DNA of 40,399 nucleotides from Vibrio gelatinilyticus (GTDB lineage: Bacteria > Pseudomonadota > Gammaproteobacteria > Enterobacterales > Vibrionaceae), in NCBI RefSeq assembly GCF_022836845.1, contig NZ_JAJNNZ010000023.1, positions 1 to 40,399 on the forward strand. Direction: 5' to 3'. Shown here piece by piece: positions 9,167 through 16,707 of this stretch. Below the pieces are notes generated by a model. It did no database searches. It had not been told where the DNA came from and worked only from the letters and a program-made list of their open reading frames with translations. Position numbers and translations under genes: made by a program. The number at the start of each line of letters is the position of its first letter. Positions within the stretch are counted from its first letter, which is position 1.

Positions 9167-10636
9167 GTGGAATACAATCAACGAGTATTAGAGCTAGAGT
9201 CTCAGACTGAATTATTAGAACGCATACAGTTGCTTACTAGGTTTTCCAGCAACCTCGTCATCGTCAATGGTGAGGCAGGTGCGGGGAAAACCTGGTTGTC
9301 ACACCGTTATCTTGAAGCCTGGGCCGAAGATAAGAACCAAGCGTTGCTCGGTTGTCATGGTGCGCAAGAAGACACCGTCCGCAGAGAAACCATCCTCAGA
9401 CAACTTTTTCCCTCTTCGATGTACAGTTCATCCGATTCATTGCATGACAGTGTCGAAAGGATTTTACAGGGAGAAGCGTGTAATGTGGTGATTGTGATCG
9501 ATGACGCACATCGTTTATCCCGAGCCATGTTATCAGAGCTCTGGCTACTGGTGTTAGCGGCATACCATGCGCCGAGACAATCGATCAGTGTCGTGATGTT
9601 TGGCCAGTCTTCTTCCATCGGGCAGCACTTAGCGAGGCTCAGTCACGGACAAGAGCTCAAACCCATTGAATTGGATGTTGATTCCCTTGCTGCCAGCGAA
9701 GCCCGGCGCTTTTTTGAGTCGTTGGTGTTGCGCTACCTTGATGATACGGTAGAGAAAAAAGTTCGCTCAAGCTTCAAAAAAACTCGCCCCTTACCCGGTG
9801 AAATTATGGCACTAGGAGAGCAGAAAATGGAAAAAAGAGTGGTTATTCAATCGTTAGTTGGATCTCCGGTGAAAATTGCGATAGCGATTGCTGTGTTGGT
9901 GCTACTGCTTATTCTGGGCTACGGGTGGTTGTTAAATAAGCCCGACACTTCCACGGTCCCCGAGCCTATTTTACTTCCTGAGCAGACCGTTATCCCAACG
10001 CTTCAAGAGCGAGAGGGTTCGTTGCAGACACCTTCATCGCAGAGTGGAACGAGCGATGGCTTAGTCGAAGTCGATAAGCTTTCAGATGACTCGATGGCAT
10101 TGCCTCCCGCTATCACAGATCAAACCGCCAGTGTTGGACAAGAACAAGAAACCGAGCAACGAGTGGTTATTACCTCTGAGGTGGTTGATGCGTTGTTAGA
10201 CCAACCAGAGAAAACGGATGCTCCGGTGGTTGCTGCGGCCAGCCCTGAGGTTCAGCTAGAAAAGGTGTCAGCACCCAAAAACAACGAGACTCAAGTAGAG
10301 AGTGTTGAACAGTTACAAACTGCCATTACCTTTTCGTTTGCCAGAGAATCCCTCAAAGCCCTTCCGGCGAGAAGTTACACTCTGCAGATTGCGGCGATGA
10401 CATCCATTGAAGATGTTCAGAAACTGTTGAACAGCTATGATTTTGATAAGACCATTCGCGTCTACCCAACCTTACGTGATGACAAGGAATGGTATATCGT
10501 GACATACGATCAGTACGCGACGATTCAAGCAGCTAGAGACGCCGTCGACTCATTGCCAAGTAATGTGAAAAAGCTCGGGCCTTGGGCGAAGTCAATGAGT
10601 CAGGTTCATCGAGAGATTGAGCGTTGGAAACAATAG
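9167..10636 (+). CDS. damX: DamX-like cell-division protein: AAA-type ATPase domain plus SPOR domain
   Basis: The N-terminal 230 residues form an ExeA/GspA-like AAA domain with an intact P-loop GEAGAGKT (35-42) and a Walker B motif VVIVIDDAH (107-115). One transmembrane helix follows (about 237-256). Then comes a long Pro/Glu/Ser/Thr-rich linker (260-395) and a SPOR domain (about 403-476, SYTLQIAAMTSIEDVQ), which binds denuded septal glycan. Predicted topology is cytoplasmic ATPase and periplasmic SPOR. The GTG at 9167 is the first usable start after an in-frame TGA at 9155; its ribosome site is weak. The position upstream of dam is where E. coli has damX. Septal-ring role is inferred from SPOR and synteny. 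Confidence 0.88.
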   Translation: MEYNQRVLELESQTELLERIQLLTRFSSNLVIVNGEAGAGKTWLSHRYLEAWAEDKNQALLGCHGAQEDTVRRETILRQLFPSSMYSSSDSLHDSVERILQGEACNVVIVIDDAHRLSRAMLSELWLLVLAAYHAPRQSISVVMFGQSSSIGQHLARLSHGQELKPIELDVDSLAASEARRFFESLVLRYLDDTVEKKVRSSFKKTRPLPGEIMALGEQKMEKRVVIQSLVGSPVKIAIAIAVLVLLLILGYGWLLNKPDTSTVPEPILLPEQTVIPTLQEREGSLQTPSSQSGTSDGLVEVDKLSDDSMALPPAITDQTASVGQEQETEQRVVITSEVVDALLDQPEKTDAPVVAAASPEVQLEKVSAPKNNETQVESVEQLQTAITFSFARESLKALPARSYTLQIAAMTSIEDVQKLLNSYDFDKTIRVYPTLRDDKEWYIVTYDQYATIQAARDAVDSLPSNVKKLGPWAKSMSQVHREIERWKQ

Positions 10637-10689
10637 AGCATTGAGTGTGTTTTTCACAATCAGAAAGCTCAACATAACGAATTGAATTA

Positions 10690-10698
10690 TGGTATATT
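10690..10698 (+). promoter_or_regulatory. Candidate extended -10 promoter for dam
   Basis: TGGTATATT has the TGn extension directly before a TATATT hexamer (10693-10698), 43 bases before the dam ATG. No good -35 lies 17 bases upstream (CAACAT). Extended -10 promoters can work without one. Confidence 0.4.
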
Positions 10699-10741
10699 CC
10701 ACAGCCTTAATTTTTGGGGCCGAAGTAAAATAGAGCGTTTA

Positions 10742-11569
10742 ATGAAAAAGCAACGAGCCTTTCTTAAGTGGGCGGGTGGAAAATATGGCTTAGTGGAAGA
10801 CATTCAAAAACACTTGCCGCCTGCGAGAAAGCTGGTCGAACCCTTTGTTGGTGCTGGCTCTGTTTTTTTGAATACTGACTACGACCACTATCTGTTGGCC
10901 GATATCAACCCTGATCTCATCAATCTCTACAACCTGCTTAAAACCGAGCCTGAGCTTTATATTAATGAAGCGAAGCGACTGTTTACGCCAGAACACAATC
11001 GCAAAGAGGTGTATCTGGATATGCGAGCTCAATTTAACCAGACCGATGACATCTTATTTCGCTCGACGGCCTTTCTCTATATGAACCGCTTTGGCTTTAA
11101 CGGTTTGTGCCGCTACAACAAGAAAGGCGGTTTTAATGTACCATTCGGCTCGTATAAAAAACCGTACTTCCCTGAAAATGAATTAATTTTCTTTGCAGAA
11201 AAGGCCAAAAAAGCGACCTTTATCTGTGAGGGTTATGTTGAGACGTTCCGTCGAGCACGTATGGGAAGTGTTGTGTACTGCGATCCGCCGTATGCGCCGT
11301 TATCCACGACCGCCAACTTTACCTCTTACGCTGGCAATGGTTTTAGCCTTGATGATCAGGCTGCGCTGGCCGACGTTGCTGAAAAGACGGCGTTTGAGCG
11401 TAACATTCCGGTGTTGATCTCCAATCACGATACGACACTAACCCGTCGCCTCTACCATGGAGCGGAGCTTAACGTTGTTAAAGTAAAGCGCACTATTAGC
11501 CGCAATGGTGCTGGCCGCAACAAAGTTGACGAATTACTCGCGCTGTTTTCTCCCAAACCACAAATCTAG
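10742..11569 (+). CDS. dam: DNA adenine methyltransferase Dam (GATC)
   Basis: N6-adenine methyltransferase that modifies GATC sites; used in mismatch repair strand choice and replication timing, and essential in at least some vibrios. Motif I FLKWAGGKY (residues 7-15) binds S-adenosylmethionine. Motif FVGAGSVF follows, and the catalytic motif IV is CDPPYAPLS (near residue 180). Length is 275 residues from ATG 10742; an in-frame upstream extension from 10682 lacks family similarity. It lies about 105 bases after damX with a possible promoter of its own. No T-tract terminator follows, only a GC-rich hairpin pair. Confidence 0.96.
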   Translation: MKKQRAFLKWAGGKYGLVEDIQKHLPPARKLVEPFVGAGSVFLNTDYDHYLLADINPDLINLYNLLKTEPELYINEAKRLFTPEHNRKEVYLDMRAQFNQTDDILFRSTAFLYMNRFGFNGLCRYNKKGGFNVPFGSYKKPYFPENELIFFAEKAKKATFICEGYVETFRRARMGSVVYCDPPYAPLSTTANFTSYAGNGFSLDDQAALADVAEKTAFERNIPVLISNHDTTLTRRLYHGAELNVVKVKRTISRNGAGRNKVDELLALFSPKPQI

Positions 11570-11585
11570 TTGTTGACCGGTTAAA

Positions 11586-11625
11586 GCGCCCTAAGTCGTT
11601 GGGCGCAGCACGATTGGCACTGCGC
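11586..11625. other. Overlapping GC-rich inverted repeats after dam
   Basis: GCGCCC (11586-11591) pairs with GGGCGC (11601-11606). The right arm overlaps GCGCAG (11603-11608), which pairs with CTGCGC (11620-11625). The two hairpins share GCGC and exclude each other. No T-tract follows either, so neither is a classic intrinsic terminator. The region lies between the dam stop and rpe. Confidence 0.5.
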
Positions 11626-11756
11626 AGCTTCGCGTTACTCATTTTTAATCCATATTAGTGTTAGTCCAGTCACTCTTTAGGCTAGGATTTAACCGCCTGC
11701 TTCGGTAGAATTGCGCGCAACTCTTGCTACGCTAATGAATTCAATTGAGGTCAGGT

Positions 11757-12428
11757 ATGAAAGATTTTCTTATTGCTCCATCCATTCTATCCGCGGATTT
11801 TGCTCGTCTGGGGGAAGACGTTGAAAAAGTACTCGCTGCGGGTGCAGATGTTGTGCACTTTGACGTGATGGACAATCACTATGTTCCAAACCTGACGTTT
11901 GGCGCACCTATTTGTAAAGCGCTACGTGACTACGGTATTACCGCCCCTATTGATGTTCACTTGATGGTGAAGCCAGTCGATAGCATTGTGCCTGAATTTG
12001 CCAAAGCGGGTGCTTCAATGATCACGTTCCATGTAGAAGCATCTGAGCACGTTGATCGCACGCTACAACTTATTAAAGAGCACGGCTGTCAGGCTGGTGT
12101 GGTTTTAAACCCTGCCACCCCTCTGTCTTGTTTAGACTACATCATGGACAAAGTAGACTTGATTCTACTGATGTCAGTAAATCCTGGTTTTGGCGGTCAA
12201 TCTTTCATTCCATCCACTCTCGATAAACTGCGTGAAGTGCGTAAACGCATCGACGCTTCAGGTCGTAATATTCGTCTTGAAATTGATGGTGGCGTTAAGG
12301 TCGATAACATCCGTGAAATCGCTGAAGCGGGAGCGGATATGTTTGTGGCAGGTAGCGCTATATTTAATCGCCCTGATTACAAAGAAGTCATTGATGAAAT
12401 GCGCGCTGAACTGGCGAAGGTAGAATAG
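11757..12428 (+). CDS. rpe: Ribulose-phosphate 3-epimerase
   Basis: Interconverts ribulose 5-phosphate and xylulose 5-phosphate in the pentose phosphate pathway. It is a TIM barrel with the N-terminal APSILSADFARLGED motif, metal-ligand segments VHFDVMDNHYVPNLTFG and PIDVHLMV, the loop LMSVNPGFGGQSF, and the phosphate-binding EIDGGVK and FVAGSAIF motifs. Length is 223 residues. ATG 11757 is preceded by GAGGTCAGG. A TAGAAT box at 11706-11711 could be its -10, with no clear -35. It is followed by gph after 2 bases, as in E. coli dam-rpe-gph-trpS. Confidence 0.97.
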   Translation: MKDFLIAPSILSADFARLGEDVEKVLAAGADVVHFDVMDNHYVPNLTFGAPICKALRDYGITAPIDVHLMVKPVDSIVPEFAKAGASMITFHVEASEHVDRTLQLIKEHGCQAGVVLNPATPLSCLDYIMDKVDLILLMSVNPGFGGQSFIPSTLDKLREVRKRIDASGRNIRLEIDGGVKVDNIREIAEAGADMFVAGSAIFNRPDYKEVIDEMRAELAKVE

Positions 12429-12430
12429 CA

Positions 12431-13147
12431 GTGAGAGTACAATACCCTTCAAGTGCGATTAAGTTAGTGGTCTTTGATCTCGATGGTACTTTGCTAGACA
12501 GCGTTCCCGATCTTGCACTTGCTGCAGACCAGACCGTTCAGGCGCTCGGCTTTCCCAGTGTAACTGAGCTGCAAGTTCGAGATTATGTTGGAAATGGTGC
12601 CGATGTTCTGATTGGCCGTTCTTTGAGCCAGAGTATTGACGTGGATGCGACGCTATCTTCTGACTTGCTCGCTAAAGCGAGAGTGCTCTTCGATGATTTT
12701 TATAAAGCCAGTGGCCATCAACTAAGCCACCTGTATCCAGCAGTGACACAAACCTTAGAGGCTTTAGCGCAACAAGGCTACACGCTGGCATTGTTGACCA
12801 ATAAACCGTCTAAGTTTGTACCAGAATTACTGGAGCAGCATAAGCTAGACCATTACTTTAAGTATGTGTTGGGCGGAGATGCCTTTACCAATAAGAAACC
12901 TGACCCTGTGGCTTTGCATTGGTTAATGGACCAAGAGCAAGTGACAGCACAGCAAGTGTTGATGGTCGGTGATTCTAAAAATGACATTTTGGCTGCCCGT
13001 AATGCGGGTTGTTTTGCGTTTGGTTTAACTTATGGTTATAACCATGGCGAGCCGATTTCACATGCTGGTCCTGATTTTGTTGCAGACATCATTTCTGATG
13101 TATTGGATGCAGTGCACAGTTTGCAGGAAAACGCCGTAAACGCATAA
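12431..13147 (+). CDS. gph: Phosphoglycolate phosphatase
   Basis: HAD-family hydrolase that removes 2-phosphoglycolate, formed during DNA repair of oxidative breaks. The nucleophile motif DLDGTLLDSVPD is near residue 16, motif II is LLTNKP, and motif III-IV is KPDPVALHW ... MVGDSKNDILAARNAG. Length is 238 residues from GTG 12431, two bases after the rpe stop, so translation is probably coupled. A rho-independent terminator overlaps the following spacer. Synteny with rpe and trpS supports the name over other HAD phosphatases. Confidence 0.92.
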   Translation: MRVQYPSSAIKLVVFDLDGTLLDSVPDLALAADQTVQALGFPSVTELQVRDYVGNGADVLIGRSLSQSIDVDATLSSDLLAKARVLFDDFYKASGHQLSHLYPAVTQTLEALAQQGYTLALLTNKPSKFVPELLEQHKLDHYFKYVLGGDAFTNKKPDPVALHWLMDQEQVTAQQVLMVGDSKNDILAARNAGCFAFGLTYGYNHGEPISHAGPDFVADIISDVLDAVHSLQENAVNA

Positions 13148-13208
13148 AAAGCGTGTTTGCCAACGGTAAAACACTAGCAAAATACTCGCCAATGAGTACA
13201 CTGCTATA

Positions 13209-13234
13209 ACCGCGTGAGAAATTGCGCGGTTTTT
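13209..13234 (+). terminator. Intrinsic terminator after gph
   Basis: ACCGCG (13209-13214) pairs with CGCGGT (13225-13230) across a 10-base loop, with a T run at 13230-13234. It ends rpe-gph transcription 45 bases before trpS. Confidence 0.75.
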
Positions 13235-13279
13235 CATTATCCTATATATATCGTTAAGAAGTCGAAGGAATCATATACT

Positions 13280-14296
13280 ATGAGCAAGCCCATCGTATTG
13301 AGTGGTGTTCAACCGTCAGGTGAACTAAGTATCGGTAACTACCTGGGTGCTCTACGTCAATGGCACCAAATGCAAGATGATTACGATTGCCAATACTGCG
13401 TTGTCGACCTTCATGCGATTACGGTTCGTCAAGATCCTAAAGCATTGCATGAAGCCACACTAGACGCATTGGCGATTTGCCTTGCCGTGGGTGTTGACCC
13501 GAAGAAGAGCACGCTATTTGTTCAGTCACACGTACCAGAGCATGCTCAACTTGGTTGGCTTCTTAACTGTTATACCCAGATGGGTGAACTGAATCGTATG
13601 ACTCAGTTTAAAGACAAATCTCAGCGTTACGCGAACGATGTTAATGTTGGCCTATTTGACTACCCAGTGTTGATGGCTGCTGATATCTTGCTCTATGGCG
13701 CACACCAAGTCCCTGTGGGTAGTGATCAAAAACAGCATTTGGAATTAGCGCGCGATATCGCGACTCGTTTTAATAATATCTACAGCCCTGAATCACCAAT
13801 CTTCACCGTGCCAGAGCCATACATTCCAACGGTTAATGCCCGAGTAATGAGCCTTCAGGATGCAACCAAGAAGATGTCTAAGTCGGATGATAACCGCAAG
13901 AATGTGATCACTTTGCTAGAAGAGCCAAAATCTATCTTGAAGAAGATCAACAAGGCGCAAACAGACACAGAGACACCACCACGTATTGCTAATGATTGGG
14001 AAAATAAAGCGGGCATCTCTAACCTGATGGGCCTTTATTCTGCAGCGACGGGTAAAACGTTCGAAGAGATTGAAGCGCAATACGCAGGCGTTGAAATGTA
14101 CGGACCATTCAAGAAAGACGTGGGTGAAGCTTTGGTGGCCATGCTAGAGCCAATTCAAGCTGAATACCATCGCATTCGCGCTGATCGTGCTTATATGGAT
14201 GACGTTATGTGCCAAGGTGCAAATAAAGCGTCGGAGCGAGCGGCGATAACCTTAGAACAGGCATACAAAGCAGTAGGCTTCGTAACTCGCCCATAG
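13280..14296 (+). CDS. trpS: Tryptophanyl-tRNA synthetase
   Basis: Class I aminoacyl-tRNA synthetase that charges tRNA-Trp. The HIGH-like motif appears as SIGNYLGALRQW (about residues 17-28), the KMSKS motif as KKMSKSDDN (near residue 197), and the adenylate-pocket segment as MAADILLYGAHQVPVGSDQKQHLE. Length is 338 residues, near the E. coli enzyme. ATG 13280 has GAAGGA about 10 bases upstream; the longer in-frame reading from 13214 overlaps the gph terminator. It ends in its own intrinsic terminator. Confidence 0.97.
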   Translation: MSKPIVLSGVQPSGELSIGNYLGALRQWHQMQDDYDCQYCVVDLHAITVRQDPKALHEATLDALAICLAVGVDPKKSTLFVQSHVPEHAQLGWLLNCYTQMGELNRMTQFKDKSQRYANDVNVGLFDYPVLMAADILLYGAHQVPVGSDQKQHLELARDIATRFNNIYSPESPIFTVPEPYIPTVNARVMSLQDATKKMSKSDDNRKNVITLLEEPKSILKKINKAQTDTETPPRIANDWENKAGISNLMGLYSAATGKTFEEIEAQYAGVEMYGPFKKDVGEALVAMLEPIQAEYHRIRADRAYMDDVMCQGANKASERAAITLEQAYKAVGFVTRP

Positions 14297-14314
14297 TTTA
14301 AAAACCGATATTTG

Positions 14315-14342
14315 AGCCCTCAAGCATTGCTTGGGGGCTTTT
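14315..14342 (+). terminator. Intrinsic terminator after trpS
   Basis: An 11-bp stem, AGCCCTCAAGC (14315-14325) with GCTTGGGGGCT (14329-14339, one G-U), around ATT, followed by TTTTGCGTTTTT. Confidence 0.85.
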
Positions 14343-14403
14343 GCGTTTTTGGGGAGTGACTCGCGCAGTGACGCAATCTGTTTTTTTTCTTGCCTTTATT
14401 GCT

Positions 14404-14421
14404 CGGTATTGCAAAATACCG
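14404..14421. repeat. Inverted repeat upstream of pabA
   Basis: CGGTATT (14404-14410) and AATACCG (14415-14421) form a perfect 7-bp inverted repeat around GCAA, 28 bases before the pabA ATG. It lacks a T-tract, so an operator or leader hairpin is more likely than a terminator. Confidence 0.5.
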
Positions 14422-14449
14422 CCTGAATTCCTAACGCAGTTTTACCATC

Positions 14450-15031
14450 ATGTTGCTCATTATCGATAACTACGACTCTTTTACGTATAACCTCTATCAG
14501 TATTTTTGTGAGTTGGGTGCTGAGGTAAAGGTCGTGCGCAACGATGAAATTGATCTTGCAGGCATTGACGCACTCAATCCATCCCACCTGGTTATTTCTC
14601 CAGGACCTTGTACACCGAATGAAGCTGGTATCTCCTTAGAGGCGATTAAACACTTTGCGGGTAAACTGCCACTGTTTGGTGTTTGTTTAGGTCATCAGGC
14701 GATAGCACAGGTCTTCGGTGGGGACGTCGTACGTGCTAGACAAGTGATGCACGGGAAAACCTCGCCAATTCGACATACTGGGAAAAGTGTCTTTCGCGAT
14801 CTTAATAACCCCTTAACGGTCACACGTTACCACTCATTAATTGTTAAACAAGATACGCTGCCAGAGTGCTTTGAGGTCACGGCATGGACAGAATTTGACA
14901 ATGGTGATATGGATGAAATCATGGGTTTTCAGCATCGAGAACTCAATATTCATGCGGTGCAGTTTCACCCTGAATCTATCAAGACCGAGCAAGGGCATGA
15001 GCTTTTGAGCAATTTTCTACGCGCCAGGTAG
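14450..15031 (+). CDS. pabA: Aminodeoxychorismate/anthranilate synthase glutamine amidotransferase subunit
   Basis: Class I glutamine amidotransferase that hands ammonia to PabB (and in some species TrpE) for p-aminobenzoate or anthranilate synthesis from chorismate. It begins LLIIDNYDSFTYNLYQYF, has the oxyanion SPGPCTPNEAG, the nucleophile GVCLGHQAIAQ (Cys about residue 79), and the His/Glu of the triad in VQFHPESIKTEQG. Length is 193 residues. Its place beside argD, as in E. coli pabA-argD, favours pabA over trpG; residues alone do not separate the two. Confidence 0.92.
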   Translation: MLLIIDNYDSFTYNLYQYFCELGAEVKVVRNDEIDLAGIDALNPSHLVISPGPCTPNEAGISLEAIKHFAGKLPLFGVCLGHQAIAQVFGGDVVRARQVMHGKTSPIRHTGKSVFRDLNNPLTVTRYHSLIVKQDTLPECFEVTAWTEFDNGDMDEIMGFQHRELNIHAVQFHPESIKTEQGHELLSNFLRAR

Positions 15032-15171
15032 CCGATCAAGATCACTGTTTGCATCATACTTATGAGTCATAAGCATCTCTTATGGAACTGAAATTATATT
15101 CAGTTCTACTGATATCCTCTGCCTTAACCTTCTTTATAGCCAAGCATCTATTCAAAAATTTCAAAAATCAC

Positions 15172-15208
15172 TTCATATATACGCGTTTTTATTGCATAAA
15201 TACGCATT
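15172..15208 (+). promoter_or_regulatory. Tandem candidate ArgR boxes
   Basis: Two 16-base elements, TTCATATATACGCGTT (15172-15187) and TGCATAAATACGCATT (15193-15208), agree at 13 of 16 positions and are exactly 21 bases apart. Paired ARG boxes of the arginine repressor have this spacing. The match of the second to TGAAT-W4-ATTCA is partial (11 of 14). Confidence 0.45.
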
Positions 15209-15258
15209 GCTCTGCTTGAAAATGGTCAATTTGGCAGTGTGAAAAGAACAATTCACTA

Positions 15259-15288
15259 TTGAATTGGTTAAATAATTGTAAATACAAT
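15259..15288 (+). promoter_or_regulatory. Candidate argD promoter
   Basis: TTGAAT (15259-15264) and TACAAT (15283-15288) are 18 bases apart, matching sigma-70 consensus at 4 and 5 of 6 positions. The -35 lies within the right arm of a perfect inverted repeat (15249-15266). Confidence 0.4.
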
Positions 15289-15430
15289 GCTGCATCGGTG
15301 GAAATGCAATACAAAATTTTTTCTTCCTTCATTGCTTGAATGGGTCATCTAGGCTTCGAGTGTATGAGTGTATTTGTAAATAGAGTATGAGGCTGATCTG
15401 CTCACATGCAGTAACCAAAAGGAATGTGTT

Positions 15431-16642
15431 ATGACAGTGGAAAACAAAGTATCTCGTGAATTGTTTGATGAGGTTATGGTGCCTTGCTATAACCCTATGG
15501 AAATGATCCCTGTAAAGGGACAGGGTGCGAGAGTATGGGATCAGCAAGATAACGAGTATATCGATTTTGCAGGTGGTATTGCCGTGAGCTGTTTGGGCCA
15601 CTGCCACCCTGTGATGGTTAAGGCGGTAACAGAGCAAGCCAATAAGTTATGGCATTTGAGTAATGTTATGACTAATGAGCCAGCACTGCGTCTGGCGAAG
15701 AAATTAACGGAAATCAGTTTTGCAGAGCGAGTGTTTTTTGCTAATTCTGGCGCCGAAGCAAACGAAGCCGCATTGAAGCTAGCACGTCGCTGGGCTACGG
15801 ATCAATACGGTCCTGAAAAATCCGAAATCATCGCATTCAATCAGGGCTTTCACGGACGCACTTTCTTTACCGTTACTGTTGGTGGTCAAGCCGCGTATTC
15901 TGACGGCTTTGGTCCGAAGCCTGGTGATGTTTCTCATATTCCTTACAACGATATCGCCGCGCTTGAAGCTCAAATGTCAGAGAAAACCTGTGCGATTATG
16001 ATGGAGCCTTTACAAGGCGAAGGTGGCATTATTTCGCCTGAGCCTGAGTTTGTTCAAGCAGTGCGTGAGCTGTGTGATAAATACAACGCGTTATTGATTT
16101 TTGATGAAGTTCAAACGGGTAATGGCCGCACTGGTCAGTTTTATGCGTACCAAGGGTTGGGTGTCACGCCTGATATTCTCAGTACCGCAAAATCATTGGG
16201 CGGTGGTTTTCCAATTGGCGCTATGCTCACAACCAAAGCGTTAGCACAGCATATGAAAGTGGGAACGCATGGCTCAACATACGGCGGAAATCCATTGGCG
16301 TGCGCGGTGGCGGAAGCGGTTGTTAATGAAGTCTCTAAACCAGAGACTCTGGCCGGCGTTGCAGAGCGTGAAGTATGGTTTAGAGACGGCCTACAAAAAA
16401 TTAACGACAAGTACAGCATCTTTAGTGAAGTGCGAGGTAAAGGTCTGCTGTTAGGTGCTGCGTTAAATGAGCAGTGGCAAGGGCGGGCACGAGATGTGTT
16501 GGTTGCTGCGGGTAAACAAGGCCTGATGGTTTTGGTCGCAGGCACTAACGTGGTGCGTTTTACTCCTTCACTGGTGATCAGTAAACAAGAAGTCGAAGAA
16601 GGGTTGGCTAAACTTGATAAAGCCATTGCTACGCTGGTTTAA
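15431..16642 (+). CDS. argD: Acetylornithine/succinylornithine aminotransferase
   Basis: PLP enzyme that transfers an amino group between glutamate and N-acetylornithine semialdehyde (synthesis) or N-succinylornithine (AST catabolism; then astC/aruC). Class III motifs are visible: FANSGAEANEAALKLAR, the FHGRTFFTVT segment, LIFDEVQTGNGRTG (cofactor Asp), and the PLP lysine in STAKSLGGGFPIGA. Length is 403 residues. AAAAGGA precedes the ATG. Since astA and astD follow, both roles are likely for one enzyme, as proposed for related bacteria; the sequence cannot settle which dominates. Confidence 0.93.
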   Translation: MTVENKVSRELFDEVMVPCYNPMEMIPVKGQGARVWDQQDNEYIDFAGGIAVSCLGHCHPVMVKAVTEQANKLWHLSNVMTNEPALRLAKKLTEISFAERVFFANSGAEANEAALKLARRWATDQYGPEKSEIIAFNQGFHGRTFFTVTVGGQAAYSDGFGPKPGDVSHIPYNDIAALEAQMSEKTCAIMMEPLQGEGGIISPEPEFVQAVRELCDKYNALLIFDEVQTGNGRTGQFYAYQGLGVTPDILSTAKSLGGGFPIGAMLTTKALAQHMKVGTHGSTYGGNPLACAVAEAVVNEVSKPETLAGVAEREVWFRDGLQKINDKYSIFSEVRGKGLLLGAALNEQWQGRARDVLVAAGKQGLMVLVAGTNVVRFTPSLVISKQEVEEGLAKLDKAIATLV

Positions 16643-16656
16643 ATAAATAATTAAAA

Positions 16657-16682
16657 CGCCTCTCCCACCATTGGGTGAGGCG
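16657..16682 (+). other. Intercistronic hairpin between argD and astA
   Basis: CGCCTC-T-CCC (16657-16666) pairs with GGG-T-GAGGCG (16673-16682) around ACCATT. No T-tract follows, so it may stabilise or trim the operon transcript rather than end it. The astA ribosome site GGAGGG begins 13 bases later. Confidence 0.55.
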
Positions 16683-16707
16683 ATGTTTGCATCTGGAGGG
16701 ATTTTTG

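Larger units (their letters stand above)
15032..15430. promoter_or_regulatory. 400-base intergenic region pabA-argD with candidate operators
   Basis: No open reading frame or RNA gene is convincing here. It is AT-rich and holds tandem ArgR-like boxes (15172-15208), a 7-bp inverted repeat CAATTCA/TGAATTG (15249-15266), and a possible promoter TTGAAT-18-TACAAT (15259-15288) whose -10 lies in ATTGTA-AA-TACAAT. The long predicted leader runs to the argD ribosome site AAAAGGA (15416-15422). A GG/GC pair with the spacing of a sigma-54 site was looked for and not found. Confidence 0.55.

Noticed and set aside
15209..15300. Sigma-54 promoter for argD/astC
   Set aside because: In E. coli astC uses sigma-54, but no GG-N10-GC element was found here.
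16657..16682. argD-astA hairpin as a terminator
   Set aside because: No T-tract follows, and astA directly downstream lacks an evident promoter of its own.
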